Source: a bacterium
GTDB taxonomy: Bacteria > Patescibacteriota > UBA1384 > JAMDBS01 > DAOVQR01
Length of the DNA: 15,537 nt
Assembly: GCA_030628575.1 (NCBI GenBank)
Contig: DAOVQR010000003.1
Location: 1 to 15,537 of the forward strand
Direction: 5' to 3'
Shown piece after piece: positions 6,480 through 13,690 of the stretch. How positions within the stretch are numbered: position 1 is the stretch's first letter; the number at the start of each line of letters is the position of its first letter. The translations under genes were made by a program, and so were the position numbers. The notes beneath the pieces were generated by a model. That model saw only the letters and a program-made list of their open reading frames with translations, made no database searches and was not told the origin of the DNA.

Positions 6480-9011
6480 ATGAACGATCCAAAAGATATC
6501 TTCAAAAAATTTGGTCAATCTGCTCGTCATGTATTAATCACTTCTCAGCGAATTGCTCAGAATATGAAATCTGGAATTGGAACTGAACATTTTTTACTGG
6601 CAATGACTGTAACTGCCAGTAATCTTGCTTATGATATTCTAAAAGAAAATGCCATCAACCTTGATCAAGTTAAATTAATTTTAAGTTTGCACAATATTAG
6701 AACCAACTTATCAACAGGATTATCAAGAGAAGCAAAAAAGTGTTTAGCAAGTGCTGCTCAAAAAGCACAAAAACTGGGTCACAATTCAATTGAATCCGAA
6801 CATATTTTATGGGCAATTGCTCAAGAAAAAGATTGTCGCGCTTATCAAACAATCAGCTATATTGGAATTAATATAAAAGAAATTCAGGATCAATTAAATG
6901 ATATTTTTGAAGAAGTATCATCAATTGACAATTTTATTGATAAAAAGCTTGAACAAATTAATCAAAATCAAATGTTTCCTCGTCCTGGATTTGAATTCGT
7001 TATGCCAGGAGTACAAAGATTTGGGCAAAAACAAAAATCATCTTCCAAAACTCCTTTTTTAGATCAATATGGTGCTGATTTAACAAGATTAGCTAAGCAA
7101 AATAAACTTGACCCATTAATTGGTCGTCAAAAAGAAATAACTAGAACTATTCAAATCCTTTGTCGTCGAACTAAAAATAATCCTGTTTTAATGGGAGAAC
7201 CAGGAGTAGGTAAAACTTCAATCGTAGAAGGTTTGGCACAAAAAATTGTTGAGGGAGAAATACCAGTCAAATTACAAAATAAAAGAATTATTAATTTAGA
7301 TCTCTCTATGATAGTTGCTGGCACTATGTATCGTGGACAATTTGAGGATAGGATAAAAAAAATCATCCAAGAAATTATCAAAAGCAAAAATATAATTTTA
7401 TTTATTGATGAAGTTCATACTGTTATTGGAGCTGGCAATGCTGAAGGTTCAATTGATGCTGCCAACATTTTAAAACCATCGCTAGCCAAAGGCCAAATTC
7501 ATTTAATTGGTGCAACAACAACTGATGAGTACAAAAAACATATTGAAAAAGATAAAGCTTTGGAAAGACGATTACAAATTGTTAAAGTAAATGAACCAAC
7601 TACTGAAGAAAGCATCAAAATACTTCAAGGCATTAAAAAAAACTATGAAAATCATCATCAAGTAAAAATATCTAATGAAGCGCTAAAAACTGCTGCTATC
7701 TTAGCCAAAAGATATATTTCTGACAGATTTCTGCCTGATAAAGCCATAGATTTAATCGATGAAGCAGCTGCCGCCAAACAAATTGCTTCAGATATTAATG
7801 TAGGTAAAAATAAAGAACTCATCAAAATCCAAAAGAAAATAAATGATATAAAACAACAAAAAGAAGAAGCAGCGGGAAAACAAAATTATCAAAATGCAGC
7901 AAAATTAAGATACGATGAATTAAAATTAACAGCAGAAATTCAAAAATTAGAAATAAAAGACAAAAAATCGAATAGGTTACCTATAGTTAATACTAGAGAT
8001 ATTGCTCAGGTTGTCTCTCTTTGGACTTCCATTCCTTTAGAAAATCTAATTCAAACTGAAAAAAAACAATTCTTATGTCTGGAACATAAATTAAGAAAAT
8101 ATATTATTGGACAAAATCAAGCCATTAAATTAATTTCCAATTCAATCAAACGAGCAAAATCAAGAATTGCTAATCCTTCGCGACCAATTGGAACATTTAT
8201 TTTTCTTGGTCCAACAGGAGTAGGTAAAACCGAATTAGCAAAACAACTGGCAAAACTTCTCTTTGCTTCAGAAGAAGCTTTAGTAAAATTAGATATGTCT
8301 GAATTTATGGAAAAACACAATATTTCCAGATTGATTGGAGCACCTCCCGGATATGTAGGATATGAAGATGCGGGAAAATTAACTGAACAAGTTAGGCGCA
8401 ATCCTTATAGTGTAATCTTATTTGATGAAATTGAAAAAGCTCATCCAGAAATTTTTAATATTCTTTTACAAATTTTGGAAGATGGTTATTTAACAGATGC
8501 CAAGGGACGACGTGTTAATTTCAGAAATACGATTATAATTCTAACCTCCAATATCGGGGTACAAGAATTAAATCAAGAGATTTCTATAGGATTTAAAAAA
8601 CAGGAAAAATCTTCGCATAATGTTTGGGAAAAATATGATAAAATCAAAAAAACAGTTTTAGATCAATTAAAAAAAGAATTTAAACCGGAGTTATTAAATA
8701 GAATTGATGATATTATTGTCTTTGAGCCACTTAGTAAAAAGGATATCGCTGAAATTGTTGATCTGAAATTAAAGGAACTTACGCAAAGATTAAAACAAGA
8801 AGGAATCACTATCAATGTTGGTGACAAAGTAAAGAAATATATTACCAAAATTAGTTATAATCCAAAATATGGAGCTAGAGAAATTAGACGAAAAATTGCA
8901 CATCTTATTGAAGATCCATTATCTGACAAATTGTTAGCCACTAAAATTAAACCAAAAGATAAAATTAAATTGATGCTGAAAAAAAATACAATCATTTTCA
9001 AACATTTGTAA
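6480..9011 (+). CDS. clpC: ClpC-type AAA+ unfoldase (Clp ATPase)
   Basis: 843 residues, a full-length Hsp100 with two AAA+ modules. The N-terminal Clp_N double repeat spans ~1-145. D1 has Walker A GEPGVGKT (239-246), Walker B ILFIDE (306-311) and an ALERR arginine-finger region (360-364). The middle region is short and contains a UVR-like helix ([15 protein letters not shown], 467-481), as in ClpC rather than ClpB. D2 has Walker A GPTGVGKT (577-584), Walker B VILFDEIE (645-652) and sensor-2 GAR (798-800). IGF (703-705) sits where ClpC proteins carry the ClpP-docking tripeptide, so a ClpP partner is expected, though none is in the window. The enzyme unfolds substrates in the cytoplasm using ATP. 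It lies 29 nt after nusA, probably cotranscribed, with no Shine-Dalgarno sequence. Confidence 0.95.
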   Translation: MNDPKDIFKKFGQSARHVLITSQRIAQNMKSGIGTEHFLLAMTVTASNLAYDILKENAINLDQVKLILSLHNIRTNLSTGLSREAKKCLASAAQKAQKLGHNSIESEHILWAIAQEKDCRAYQTISYIGINIKEIQDQLNDIFEEVSSIDNFIDKKLEQINQNQMFPRPGFEFVMPGVQRFGQKQKSSSKTPFLDQYGADLTRLAKQNKLDPLIGRQKEITRTIQILCRRTKNNPVLMGEPGVGKTSIVEGLAQKIVEGEIPVKLQNKRIINLDLSMIVAGTMYRGQFEDRIKKIIQEIIKSKNIILFIDEVHTVIGAGNAEGSIDAANILKPSLAKGQIHLIGATTTDEYKKHIEKDKALERRLQIVKVNEPTTEESIKILQGIKKNYENHHQVKISNEALKTAAILAKRYISDRFLPDKAIDLIDEAAAAKQIASDINVGKNKELIKIQKKINDIKQQKEEAAGKQNYQNAAKLRYDELKLTAEIQKLEIKDKKSNRLPIVNTRDIAQVVSLWTSIPLENLIQTEKKQFLCLEHKLRKYIIGQNQAIKLISNSIKRAKSRIANPSRPIGTFIFLGPTGVGKTELAKQLAKLLFASEEALVKLDMSEFMEKHNISRLIGAPPGYVGYEDAGKLTEQVRRNPYSVILFDEIEKAHPEIFNILLQILEDGYLTDAKGRRVNFRNTIIILTSNIGVQELNQEISIGFKKQEKSSHNVWEKYDKIKKTVLDQLKKEFKPELLNRIDDIIVFEPLSKKDIAEIVDLKLKELTQRLKQEGITINVGDKVKKYITKISYNPKYGAREIRRKIAHLIEDPLSDKLLATKIKPKDKIKLMLKKNTIIFKHL

Positions 9012-9036
9012 AATTCGAATAATCTGTTAATATGAT
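9006..9036 (+). promoter_or_regulatory. Possible promoter giving a leaderless rel mRNA
   Basis: TATGAT (9031-9036) ends six nt before the rel ATG at 9043, so the predicted transcript start coincides with the start codon. The -35 candidate TTGTAA (9006-9011) matches four of six positions at a long 19-nt spacing. The rel start also lacks a Shine-Dalgarno sequence. Confidence 0.35.
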
Positions 9037-9042
9037 ACTAGT

Positions 9043-10551
9043 ATGAGCTCAAAAGAATTATTAGAACTCACTTCTCAATATTGCACCAACAAAGAACAAG
9101 CTTTAATTAAAAAAGCTTATAATTTTGCTAATAAAGCTCACAAAGGACAAAAAAGAGTTAATGGTGAACCTTATATAATTCATCCCCTTAGTATTGCTAA
9201 ATATCTAGCAAAAAATAAAATGGATGTTGATACTATTACTGCAGCATTAATGCATGATGTTATTGAAGATACCTCTGTAACTACTGAGGAAATGAAAAAA
9301 AATTTTGGTGATAATATTACTAATATTGTTCAAGGTTTAACTAAACTTGATAAAATCAAAATTAAAAAAAGTTGGTTTTTCCCCATAAATCCAATTGAAC
9401 AAACTGCATTAAAACACAAAGAATATGAACGACACTTGGAAAGTTTGCGTAAAATGCTTATGGCTATGACAAAAAACATCAGGATTATATTAATAAAATT
9501 AGCAGATCGTCTGCATAATATGCAAACTCTAGATGCTCTTCCAAAACAAAAACAAACTCGAATTGCCAAAGAAACTTTAGAAATTTATGCACCAATCGCC
9601 CACAGATTAGGAATGGGACAATTAAAGGGAAATTTAGAGGATTTATCTTTTATATATCTTTATCCTCAAGAGTATAAAAAAACCAAAGAATTAGCTGGTA
9701 AAGAATATAAGACAAAAGAAAATCAACTGGAAAAAGCTCGACGAAAAATTATTACCCAGATGCATAAAAATAATATTCCAATTGTTGAGATTCACGGTCG
9801 TAAAAAACATCTATATAGTTTGTGGAAAAAATTACAAAAACATGATAATGATATCAAGAAAATTTACGATGTCATTGCTTTAAGAGTAATTGTTAAAAAT
9901 ACCCAGGATTGTTATAAAGTTTTGGGGCTTATTCATAAAATGTGGAAACCCTTAATCGGCAGAATTAAGGACTATATTGCTATGCCAAAACCCAATAGTT
10001 ATCAATCTTTGCACACTACTATTTTTGGTCCAGATGGGGAAATTATCGAAATTCAAATTAGAACATCCCAAATGCACCAAAAAGCTGAATATGGTATTGC
10101 TGCTCATTGGCATTATTTAAAGACCAATAAACAATCAGAAATTATATCTAAGGATAGTTTTAGTTGGATAAAAGATTTGGCTACATTTCAAGAAAATTTT
10201 ACCGATAAACATGAGTGGTCAAAACTTCTAAAACTAGATTTTTTTGAAGACAGAATTTTTGCCTTTACTCCACAAGGAGATATTCATGACTTACCAGCAG
10301 GCGGTACACCAGTTGATTTTGCTTACGCTATTCATAGTGAGGTAGGAAATAATACAGTAGGATCAAAAGTTAATGGAAAAATTGTACGTCTTAATTATAA
10401 AATAAAAAATGGTGATATTGTTGAAATTATTACCAGTAAAAAATCCAAAGGACCCAAAAGAGATTGGTTAAAATCCGTTAAAACCTCAAAAGCAAAAGAT
10501 AAAATTAAATCCAAAGTTGCTAATGGTATCACATTGCCATTCATTAGATAA
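9043..10551 (+). CDS. rel: RelA/SpoT-family (p)ppGpp synthetase/hydrolase, short form
   Basis: 502 residues. The N-terminal HD hydrolase domain is intact: H47 (IIHP), H71-D72, E75-D76 and RLHNM (156-160). The synthetase domain carries the RXKD motif (RIKD 307-310), associated with bifunctional enzymes, plus the nucleotide loop YQSLHTT (320-326) and EIQIRT (336-341). A TGS domain spans ~403-464 (RIFAFTPQGD...LPAGGTPVDFAYAIH). The protein ends about 40 residues after TGS, so the helical, zinc-finger/CC and ACT/RRM domains of ~720-residue Rel proteins are missing. An insertion of roughly 15-20 residues (about 109-127, KSWFFPINPIEQT) sits in the HD domain before the RKM segment. The predicted role is making and degrading the stringent-response alarmone. 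The 3' end holds the hisS promoter. Confidence 0.94.
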   Translation: MSSKELLELTSQYCTNKEQALIKKAYNFANKAHKGQKRVNGEPYIIHPLSIAKYLAKNKMDVDTITAALMHDVIEDTSVTTEEMKKNFGDNITNIVQGLTKLDKIKIKKSWFFPINPIEQTALKHKEYERHLESLRKMLMAMTKNIRIILIKLADRLHNMQTLDALPKQKQTRIAKETLEIYAPIAHRLGMGQLKGNLEDLSFIYLYPQEYKKTKELAGKEYKTKENQLEKARRKIITQMHKNNIPIVEIHGRKKHLYSLWKKLQKHDNDIKKIYDVIALRVIVKNTQDCYKVLGLIHKMWKPLIGRIKDYIAMPKPNSYQSLHTTIFGPDGEIIEIQIRTSQMHQKAEYGIAAHWHYLKTNKQSEIISKDSFSWIKDLATFQENFTDKHEWSKLLKLDFFEDRIFAFTPQGDIHDLPAGGTPVDFAYAIHSEVGNNTVGSKVNGKIVRLNYKIKNGDIVEIITSKKSKGPKRDWLKSVKTSKAKDKIKSKVANGITLPFIR

Positions 10552-10562
10552 TATGGTATAAT
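10534..10562 (+). promoter_or_regulatory. hisS promoter
   Basis: TTGCCA (10534-10539) and TATAAT (10557-10562) are separated by exactly 17 nt, and TG lies one base before the -10, giving a full extended -10 (TGGTATAAT). Transcription would start near 10569, giving a ~93-nt leader before hisS. The leader is too short for a T-box. Confidence 0.82.
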
Positions 10563-10610
10563 ATAATGCGAATCTACAAATTTATGAGAATGACATGAAT
10601 AAATTATTAG

Positions 10611-10643
10611 CGACATTTGCATATAATTCGCGACATTTGCATA
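10611..10643 (+). repeat. 20-nt tandem repeat in the hisS leader
   Basis: CGACATTTGCATA occurs at 10611-10623 and again at 10631-10643, a period of exactly 20. The first copy continues into TATAAT (10622-10627), a possible second -10 without a good -35. The second copy ends 18 nt before the start codon. Similar sequence precedes the gene at 2715. Confidence 0.75.
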
Positions 10644-10661
10644 ATATTTAGCGGAGCGTAT

Positions 10662-11966
10662 ATGAATGAATTTATTAGAAAACCTCGCGGCACAAAAGAT
10701 ATTTTGCCAGATGAACAAAAATACTGGCGAGCAATCGAAAAAGCTGTAGAAAAACGATGCTTGGCTTTTGATTTCGGAAAAATAACAACACCTAGTTTTG
10801 AATCGGTTCAACTTTTTGATAGGGCAATAGGACAAACAACGGATATCGTGCAAAAAGAAATGTTTGAAGTCAAAAGATATGGGACATCGGAAGAAAAACG
10901 AGAAGAAGAAACTTTAGTGTTAAGACCGGAAGGCACTGCGGGAGTTGTCCGAGTTTATTTAGAAAAAGGAATGCAAGTTTGGCCCCAACCAGTAAAATTA
11001 TATTATATTGAACCAATGTTTCGCTATGGTCGACCCCAAAAGGGAAGATACAGAGAATTTTGGCAATTTGGCTTTGAAATAATTGGTGATAAAAGCTCTC
11101 AAACAGATATCGCAACATTAATGTTAATCTGGCAAATATTCAATGATTTGGGACTAAATGAAAAAGATATAATTATTGACATCAATAGTATTGGCTGCAA
11201 AATATGTCGGCCACAAATTAATAAATCACTAAGCGATTATCTAATAAAATACCAAAAACTTCTTTGTCCTGTTTGTCAGGAAAGATTAAATTTAAATCCA
11301 TTAAGAATTTTAGATTGCAAAGAGAAAAAATGCCAGAACATAATTGCCGGTGCTCCTCAAATAATTGATTATCTTTGCGAAAGTTGTAAATCCGACTTTA
11401 AGCAGGTTTTAGAAGGTCTTGATGAATTGGCCATTCCTTACGATCTCAATCCTAGATTGGTTAGAGGTCTCGACTATTACACCAAAACTACTTTTGAGAT
11501 TAGGGATCTACAAGATAAAACTAGACAATCTTCATTGGGCGGCGGCGGTCGTTATGATAATTTAATAGAAACCTATGGCGGTCCTTCAACTCCAGCAATT
11601 GGTTTTGCAGCCGGAATTGAAAGAATTATTAGTAAGATTAAAGAGAAAAAAATTAAAATTCCCGAGATTCAAAAAACGGAAATTTTTGTCATTCAACTAG
11701 GAGAAAAAGCCAAAAAAATTGCTTTGAAATTAGTTTATGATTTAGGTAACAAAGGATTTGCTTCCAGCTGTGCAATGGGCAAAAACAGTTTAAAATCTCA
11801 ATTAAGATCAGCTGATAAAAATGGTGCAAAACTAGCGCTAATAATTGGTCAACGTGAAGCATTAGATAAATCAATTATCATTAAAGACCTTAGAGATTCA
11901 ACTCAAGAATCTTATTCAATGAATAAACTGGACGAAATGATTTATAAAAAACTAAGGCAAAAGTAA
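10662..11966 (+). CDS. hisS: Histidyl-tRNA synthetase
   Basis: 434 residues, normal length for the class II enzyme that charges tRNA-His in the cytoplasm. The ATG at 10662 has GGAG (10653-10656) upstream and gives the usual start just before motif 1 (PRGTKDILPDE, 8-18). The longer frame from 10617 would add 15 residues translated from the leader repeat. Visible motifs are LRPEGTAGVVR (87-97), motif 2 (YYIEPMFRYGRPQKGRYREF, 114-133), the HisA signature LVRGLDYYTKTTFEI (266-280), GGGGRYDNL (293-301) and motif 3 AIGFAAGIERI (312-322). The anticodon-binding domain follows ~335-434. The insertion domain holds four Cys pairs or singles (179/182, 202/205, 219/224, 239/242) as in many bacterial HisRS, possibly metal binding. 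It has its own promoter, and the stop overlaps the next start by one base. Confidence 0.96.
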   Translation: MNEFIRKPRGTKDILPDEQKYWRAIEKAVEKRCLAFDFGKITTPSFESVQLFDRAIGQTTDIVQKEMFEVKRYGTSEEKREEETLVLRPEGTAGVVRVYLEKGMQVWPQPVKLYYIEPMFRYGRPQKGRYREFWQFGFEIIGDKSSQTDIATLMLIWQIFNDLGLNEKDIIIDINSIGCKICRPQINKSLSDYLIKYQKLLCPVCQERLNLNPLRILDCKEKKCQNIIAGAPQIIDYLCESCKSDFKQVLEGLDELAIPYDLNPRLVRGLDYYTKTTFEIRDLQDKTRQSSLGGGGRYDNLIETYGGPSTPAIGFAAGIERIISKIKEKKIKIPEIQKTEIFVIQLGEKAKKIALKLVYDLGNKGFASSCAMGKNSLKSQLRSADKNGAKLALIIGQREALDKSIIIKDLRDSTQESYSMNKLDEMIYKKLRQK

Positions 11967-12454
11967 TGAAACATAATCCAATCTACACAATTTGTGATAA
12001 TATCAGATCGCTCTATAATGTTGGAGCGATTTTTAGAACTTCTGATGCTGCTAATATCAAGAAACTATATCTTTGTGGTATTACCGGCTATCCCAGAAAA
12101 AATGATCCAACATGGACTCAAACTGCGAAAATTGAAAAAACCGCCTTAGGAGCCAACAAAACTGTAATGTGGCAATATATTAAAAATTGTAAATTAAAAA
12201 TTAAAAATTTAAAATCTCAAGGTATTAAAATATATGTTCTTGAAAATACTCCTGGGGCAAAATTATACGATCGTATAAAGTATAAATTTCCTTGTGCTCT
12301 AGTGCTGGGACACGAAACTAAAGGCGTATCTAATAATATTATCAAAATGGCAGATGAGGTGATAAAAATCCCTATGTACGGCACCAAAACTTCTCTCAAT
12401 GTCGAAGCTGCCTATGCCGTGGCGGTTTATGAGATGATAAAGCAAAAAAAGTGA
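11966..12454 (+). CDS. SpoU/TrmH-family RNA 2'-O-methyltransferase
   Basis: 162 residues, a single SPOUT catalytic domain with no N-terminal RNA-binding extension. Motif 1 is DNIRSLYNVGAIFRTSDA (11-28), motif 2 LVLGHETKGVS (112-122) and motif 3 IPMYGTKTSLNVEAAYAVAVYE (135-156), which build the SAM-binding knot. Such enzymes dimerise and methylate ribose in tRNA or rRNA; the target is unknown here. The ATG at 11966 overlaps the hisS stop (TAATGA), so translation is coupled. Residues ~73-85 (KNCKLKIKNLKS) are encoded by a heptad DNA repeat, see the repeat entry, and lie in the linker before the IKIYVLEN strand. The stop is TGA. Confidence 0.92.
   Translation: MKHNPIYTICDNIRSLYNVGAIFRTSDAANIKKLYLCGITGYPRKNDPTWTQTAKIEKTALGANKTVMWQYIKNCKLKIKNLKSQGIKIYVLENTPGAKLYDRIKYKFPCALVLGHETKGVSNNIIKMADEVIKIPMYGTKTSLNVEAAYAVAVYEMIKQKK
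12184..12218 (+). repeat. Heptad DNA repeat inside the methyltransferase gene
   Basis: Five contiguous heptamers, AAATTGT, AAATTAA, AAATTAA, AAATTTA and AAATCTC, encode residues ~73-85. The unit is the same as in the array upstream of the NYN gene (AAAATTA, a rotation). Because seven is not a multiple of three, the encoded peptide is a KLKIK-like string with a 7-codon super-period. Confidence 0.8.
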
Positions 12455-12458
12455 ACCC

Positions 12459-12488
12459 TTGACAAATTCGGTCTTTGTTCGGTAGGAT
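12459..12488 (+). promoter_or_regulatory. Promoter of the IVP-like gene with an internal direct repeat
   Basis: TTGACA (12459-12464) and TAGGAT (12483-12488) are 18 nt apart. TTCGGT occurs at 12467-12472 and 12478-12483, one helical turn apart, filling the spacer and touching the -10. This could be an operator. The predicted start is near 12495. Confidence 0.65.
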
Positions 12489-12497
12489 AGAAATAGG

Positions 12498-12582
12498 AAC
12501 TAGGCAACTAGTAATTAGGAATTAGGAAGAAAATAAATTCCTGATCCCTGGTAACTAATCCCTGATCAACTAAGTATTAGGA
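12498..12582 (+). repeat. Inverted heptad arrays in the IVP-like gene leader
   Basis: The left half has units AACTAGG, CAACTAGT, AATTAGG, AATTAGG. The right half has CTGATCC, CTGGTAA, CTAATCC, CTGATCA, ACTAAGT, ATTAGGA (12541-12582). The right units are the complementary form of the left, so the leader can fold into a long imperfect stem around a GAAAATAAA-like loop. The array ends in the Shine-Dalgarno AGGAGG (12579-12584) for the ATG at 12588. Confidence 0.75.
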
Positions 12583-12587
12583 GGAAT

Positions 12588-12929
12588 ATGAACAATAATT
12601 ATCAAGAATTTACAAATTTAAAAGCTTGGCATCTTGCTCATCAATTAATGTTGGATACTTATAAATTTATCAAGTCATTGCCTAAAGAAGAAAAATTCAA
12701 TCGAATCAGTCAACTAATGCGATCTAGCTCATCAATACCAGCAAATATTGCCGAAGGATATGGAAGATATTATTACAAAGAAAACATCGCTTTTTGCCGC
12801 AAAGCTCGAGGATCGTTAACAGAAACTAAAAATCATCTTATGGCAGCTAGAGATTTAAAACAAGCACCAGAAGAACTTTGTAATCAATTGATTAAACAAT
12901 GTAATGAAGTCGCAAAAACAATAAACTGA
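12588..12929 (+). CDS. Four-helix bundle protein, 23S rRNA IVP family
   Basis: 113 residues, with a strong AGGAGG four nt before the ATG. Family features are FTNLKAWHLAHQLMLDTYKF at the start, the signature SSSSIPANIAEGYGRYYYKENIAFCRKARGS (about 46-76) and the final helices. The family (TIGR02436/S23) is found in intervening sequences of 23S rRNA genes and as free-standing genes; its function is not settled. The frame ends at TGA (12927-12929) after AKTIN. If that one codon were read through, the frame continues YIRYLNKNSN to a TAA at 12960-12962. Family members typically end with LNGYIRYL-like sequence, so TGA stands where a Gly codon (GGA) is expected. The protein is therefore slightly truncated, or the stop is suppressed. 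Confidence 0.9.
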   Translation: MNNNYQEFTNLKAWHLAHQLMLDTYKFIKSLPKEEKFNRISQLMRSSSSIPANIAEGYGRYYYKENIAFCRKARGSLTETKNHLMAARDLKQAPEELCNQLIKQCNEVAKTIN

Positions 12930-12977
12930 TATATAAGATATTTAAATAAAAATAGTAATTAATATTCATTAGTGCAC

Positions 12978-13012
12978 CTGATCTCTAGTCACTAATCACT
13001 GATCTCTAAATT
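12978..13012 (+). repeat. Five heptamers abutting the lexA start
   Basis: CTGATCT, CTAGTCA, CTAATCA, CTGATCT and CTAAATT are contiguous and the last touches the ATG at 13013. No Shine-Dalgarno sequence is present. The consensus CTRATCN equals that of the right half-array before 12588. The last ten bases CTAAATTATG are identical to those at the EamA start. Confidence 0.8.
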
Positions 13013-13615
13013 ATGAAATCACTTACCAAACGACAATCAGAGATATTAAATTTTATCCGTTCTTTCTATATTGAAAACGGTTATTCTCCCAGTTATCGCG
13101 AAATTGCTGATCATTTTGGATTATCCTCAGTCGCTACTGTGGCTGAACATATCAGCACGTTAAAACTAAAAGGTTATTTAGAAGCTGAGCCAACAAAAGC
13201 TAGGGCCTTGCAAATTTCCACAACTTTAGATGATATCCCAGCTCTTGTAAGATTAATGGGTTTTATTGCTGCTGGCAAACCAATTGAAGCTATTAGAACT
13301 GATAAAACAATTGAAATTCCTAAAGATATGATGGAAGAAGATGTTTATGCCTTACAAGTTAAAGGAGATTCAATGATAACAGATGGAATACTAAGCGGCG
13401 ATTATGTAATAGTTAAACAATCAAACACTGCCAACAATGGTGATATTGTTGTCGCACTCTTGGAAAATCAATATGCTACTTTAAAAAGATTTTATAAAGA
13501 AAAAGGAAGAGTCAGATTGCAACCAGCCAGCCCAAGATATTCACCAATTTATGTGAAAAAAGTGAACATTCAAGGTGTAGTAAAAGGAGTAATCCGTAAG
13601 TTTTCGAAAAGTTGA
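13013..13615 (+). CDS. lexA: LexA repressor
   Basis: 200 residues, normal for the SOS repressor/S24 peptidase. The N-terminal winged helix (1-~68) has LTKRQSEILNFI and YSPSYREIADHFGLSS. The autocleavage site is Ala87-Gly88 (LMGFIAAGKPIEA). The catalytic dyad is Ser120 (GDSM) and Lys158 (ATLKRF). The length and wing resemble Gram-positive LexA. In the family, RecA-ssDNA stimulates self-cleavage and derepression of DNA repair genes. I found no CGAAC-N4-GTTCG type box upstream of this gene; the leader instead carries a heptad array, so autoregulation is not evident. It ends with two adjacent TGA codons. Confidence 0.95.
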   Translation: MKSLTKRQSEILNFIRSFYIENGYSPSYREIADHFGLSSVATVAEHISTLKLKGYLEAEPTKARALQISTTLDDIPALVRLMGFIAAGKPIEAIRTDKTIEIPKDMMEEDVYALQVKGDSMITDGILSGDYVIVKQSNTANNGDIVVALLENQYATLKRFYKEKGRVRLQPASPRYSPIYVKKVNIQGVVKGVIRKFSKS

Positions 13616-13660
13616 TGATTTAGATTCCATATTAAAAATTATTTCATTAAAAATTTATTG

Positions 13661-13688
13661 AAAACTAAAAATTAAAAATTAAGAAATT
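13661..13688 (+). repeat. AAAATTA heptad array before the NYN gene
   Basis: AAAACTA, AAAATTA, AAAATTA and AGAAATT are contiguous and lie two nt before the ATG at 13691. Upstream, ATTAAAAATTATTTC and ATTAAAAATTTATTG form another near-direct repeat. No Shine-Dalgarno sequence is seen. The unit equals that inside the methyltransferase gene. Confidence 0.6.
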
Positions 13689-13690
13689 TT

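Noticed and set aside
10617..10661. N-terminal extension of HisRS from the ATG at 10617
   Set aside because: The added residues are a translation of the leader tandem repeat, and the ATG at 10662 has GGAG and the normal family start.
10569..10661. T-box riboswitch for hisS
   Set aside because: The leader is about 93 nt, with no T-box sequence and no terminator.
10395..10853. 152-residue ORF on the minus strand across the rel end, the spacer and the hisS start
   Set aside because: It overlaps two certain genes and the hisS promoter, has no recognisable domain, and its composition is that of an antisense shadow.
12588..12962. Alternative genetic code with UGA as glycine
   Set aside because: An 843-codon and several 300-500-codon genes have no internal TGA, and lexA and the methyltransferase gene end normally at TGA.
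12978..13012. CRISPR-like array
   Set aside because: Units are only 7 nt, degenerate and contiguous, with no spacers and no cas genes in the window.
12930..13012. LexA operator upstream of lexA
   Set aside because: No GAAC-N4-GTTC palindrome or E. coli type CTGT-N8-ACAG site is present; the spacer holds heptamers instead.
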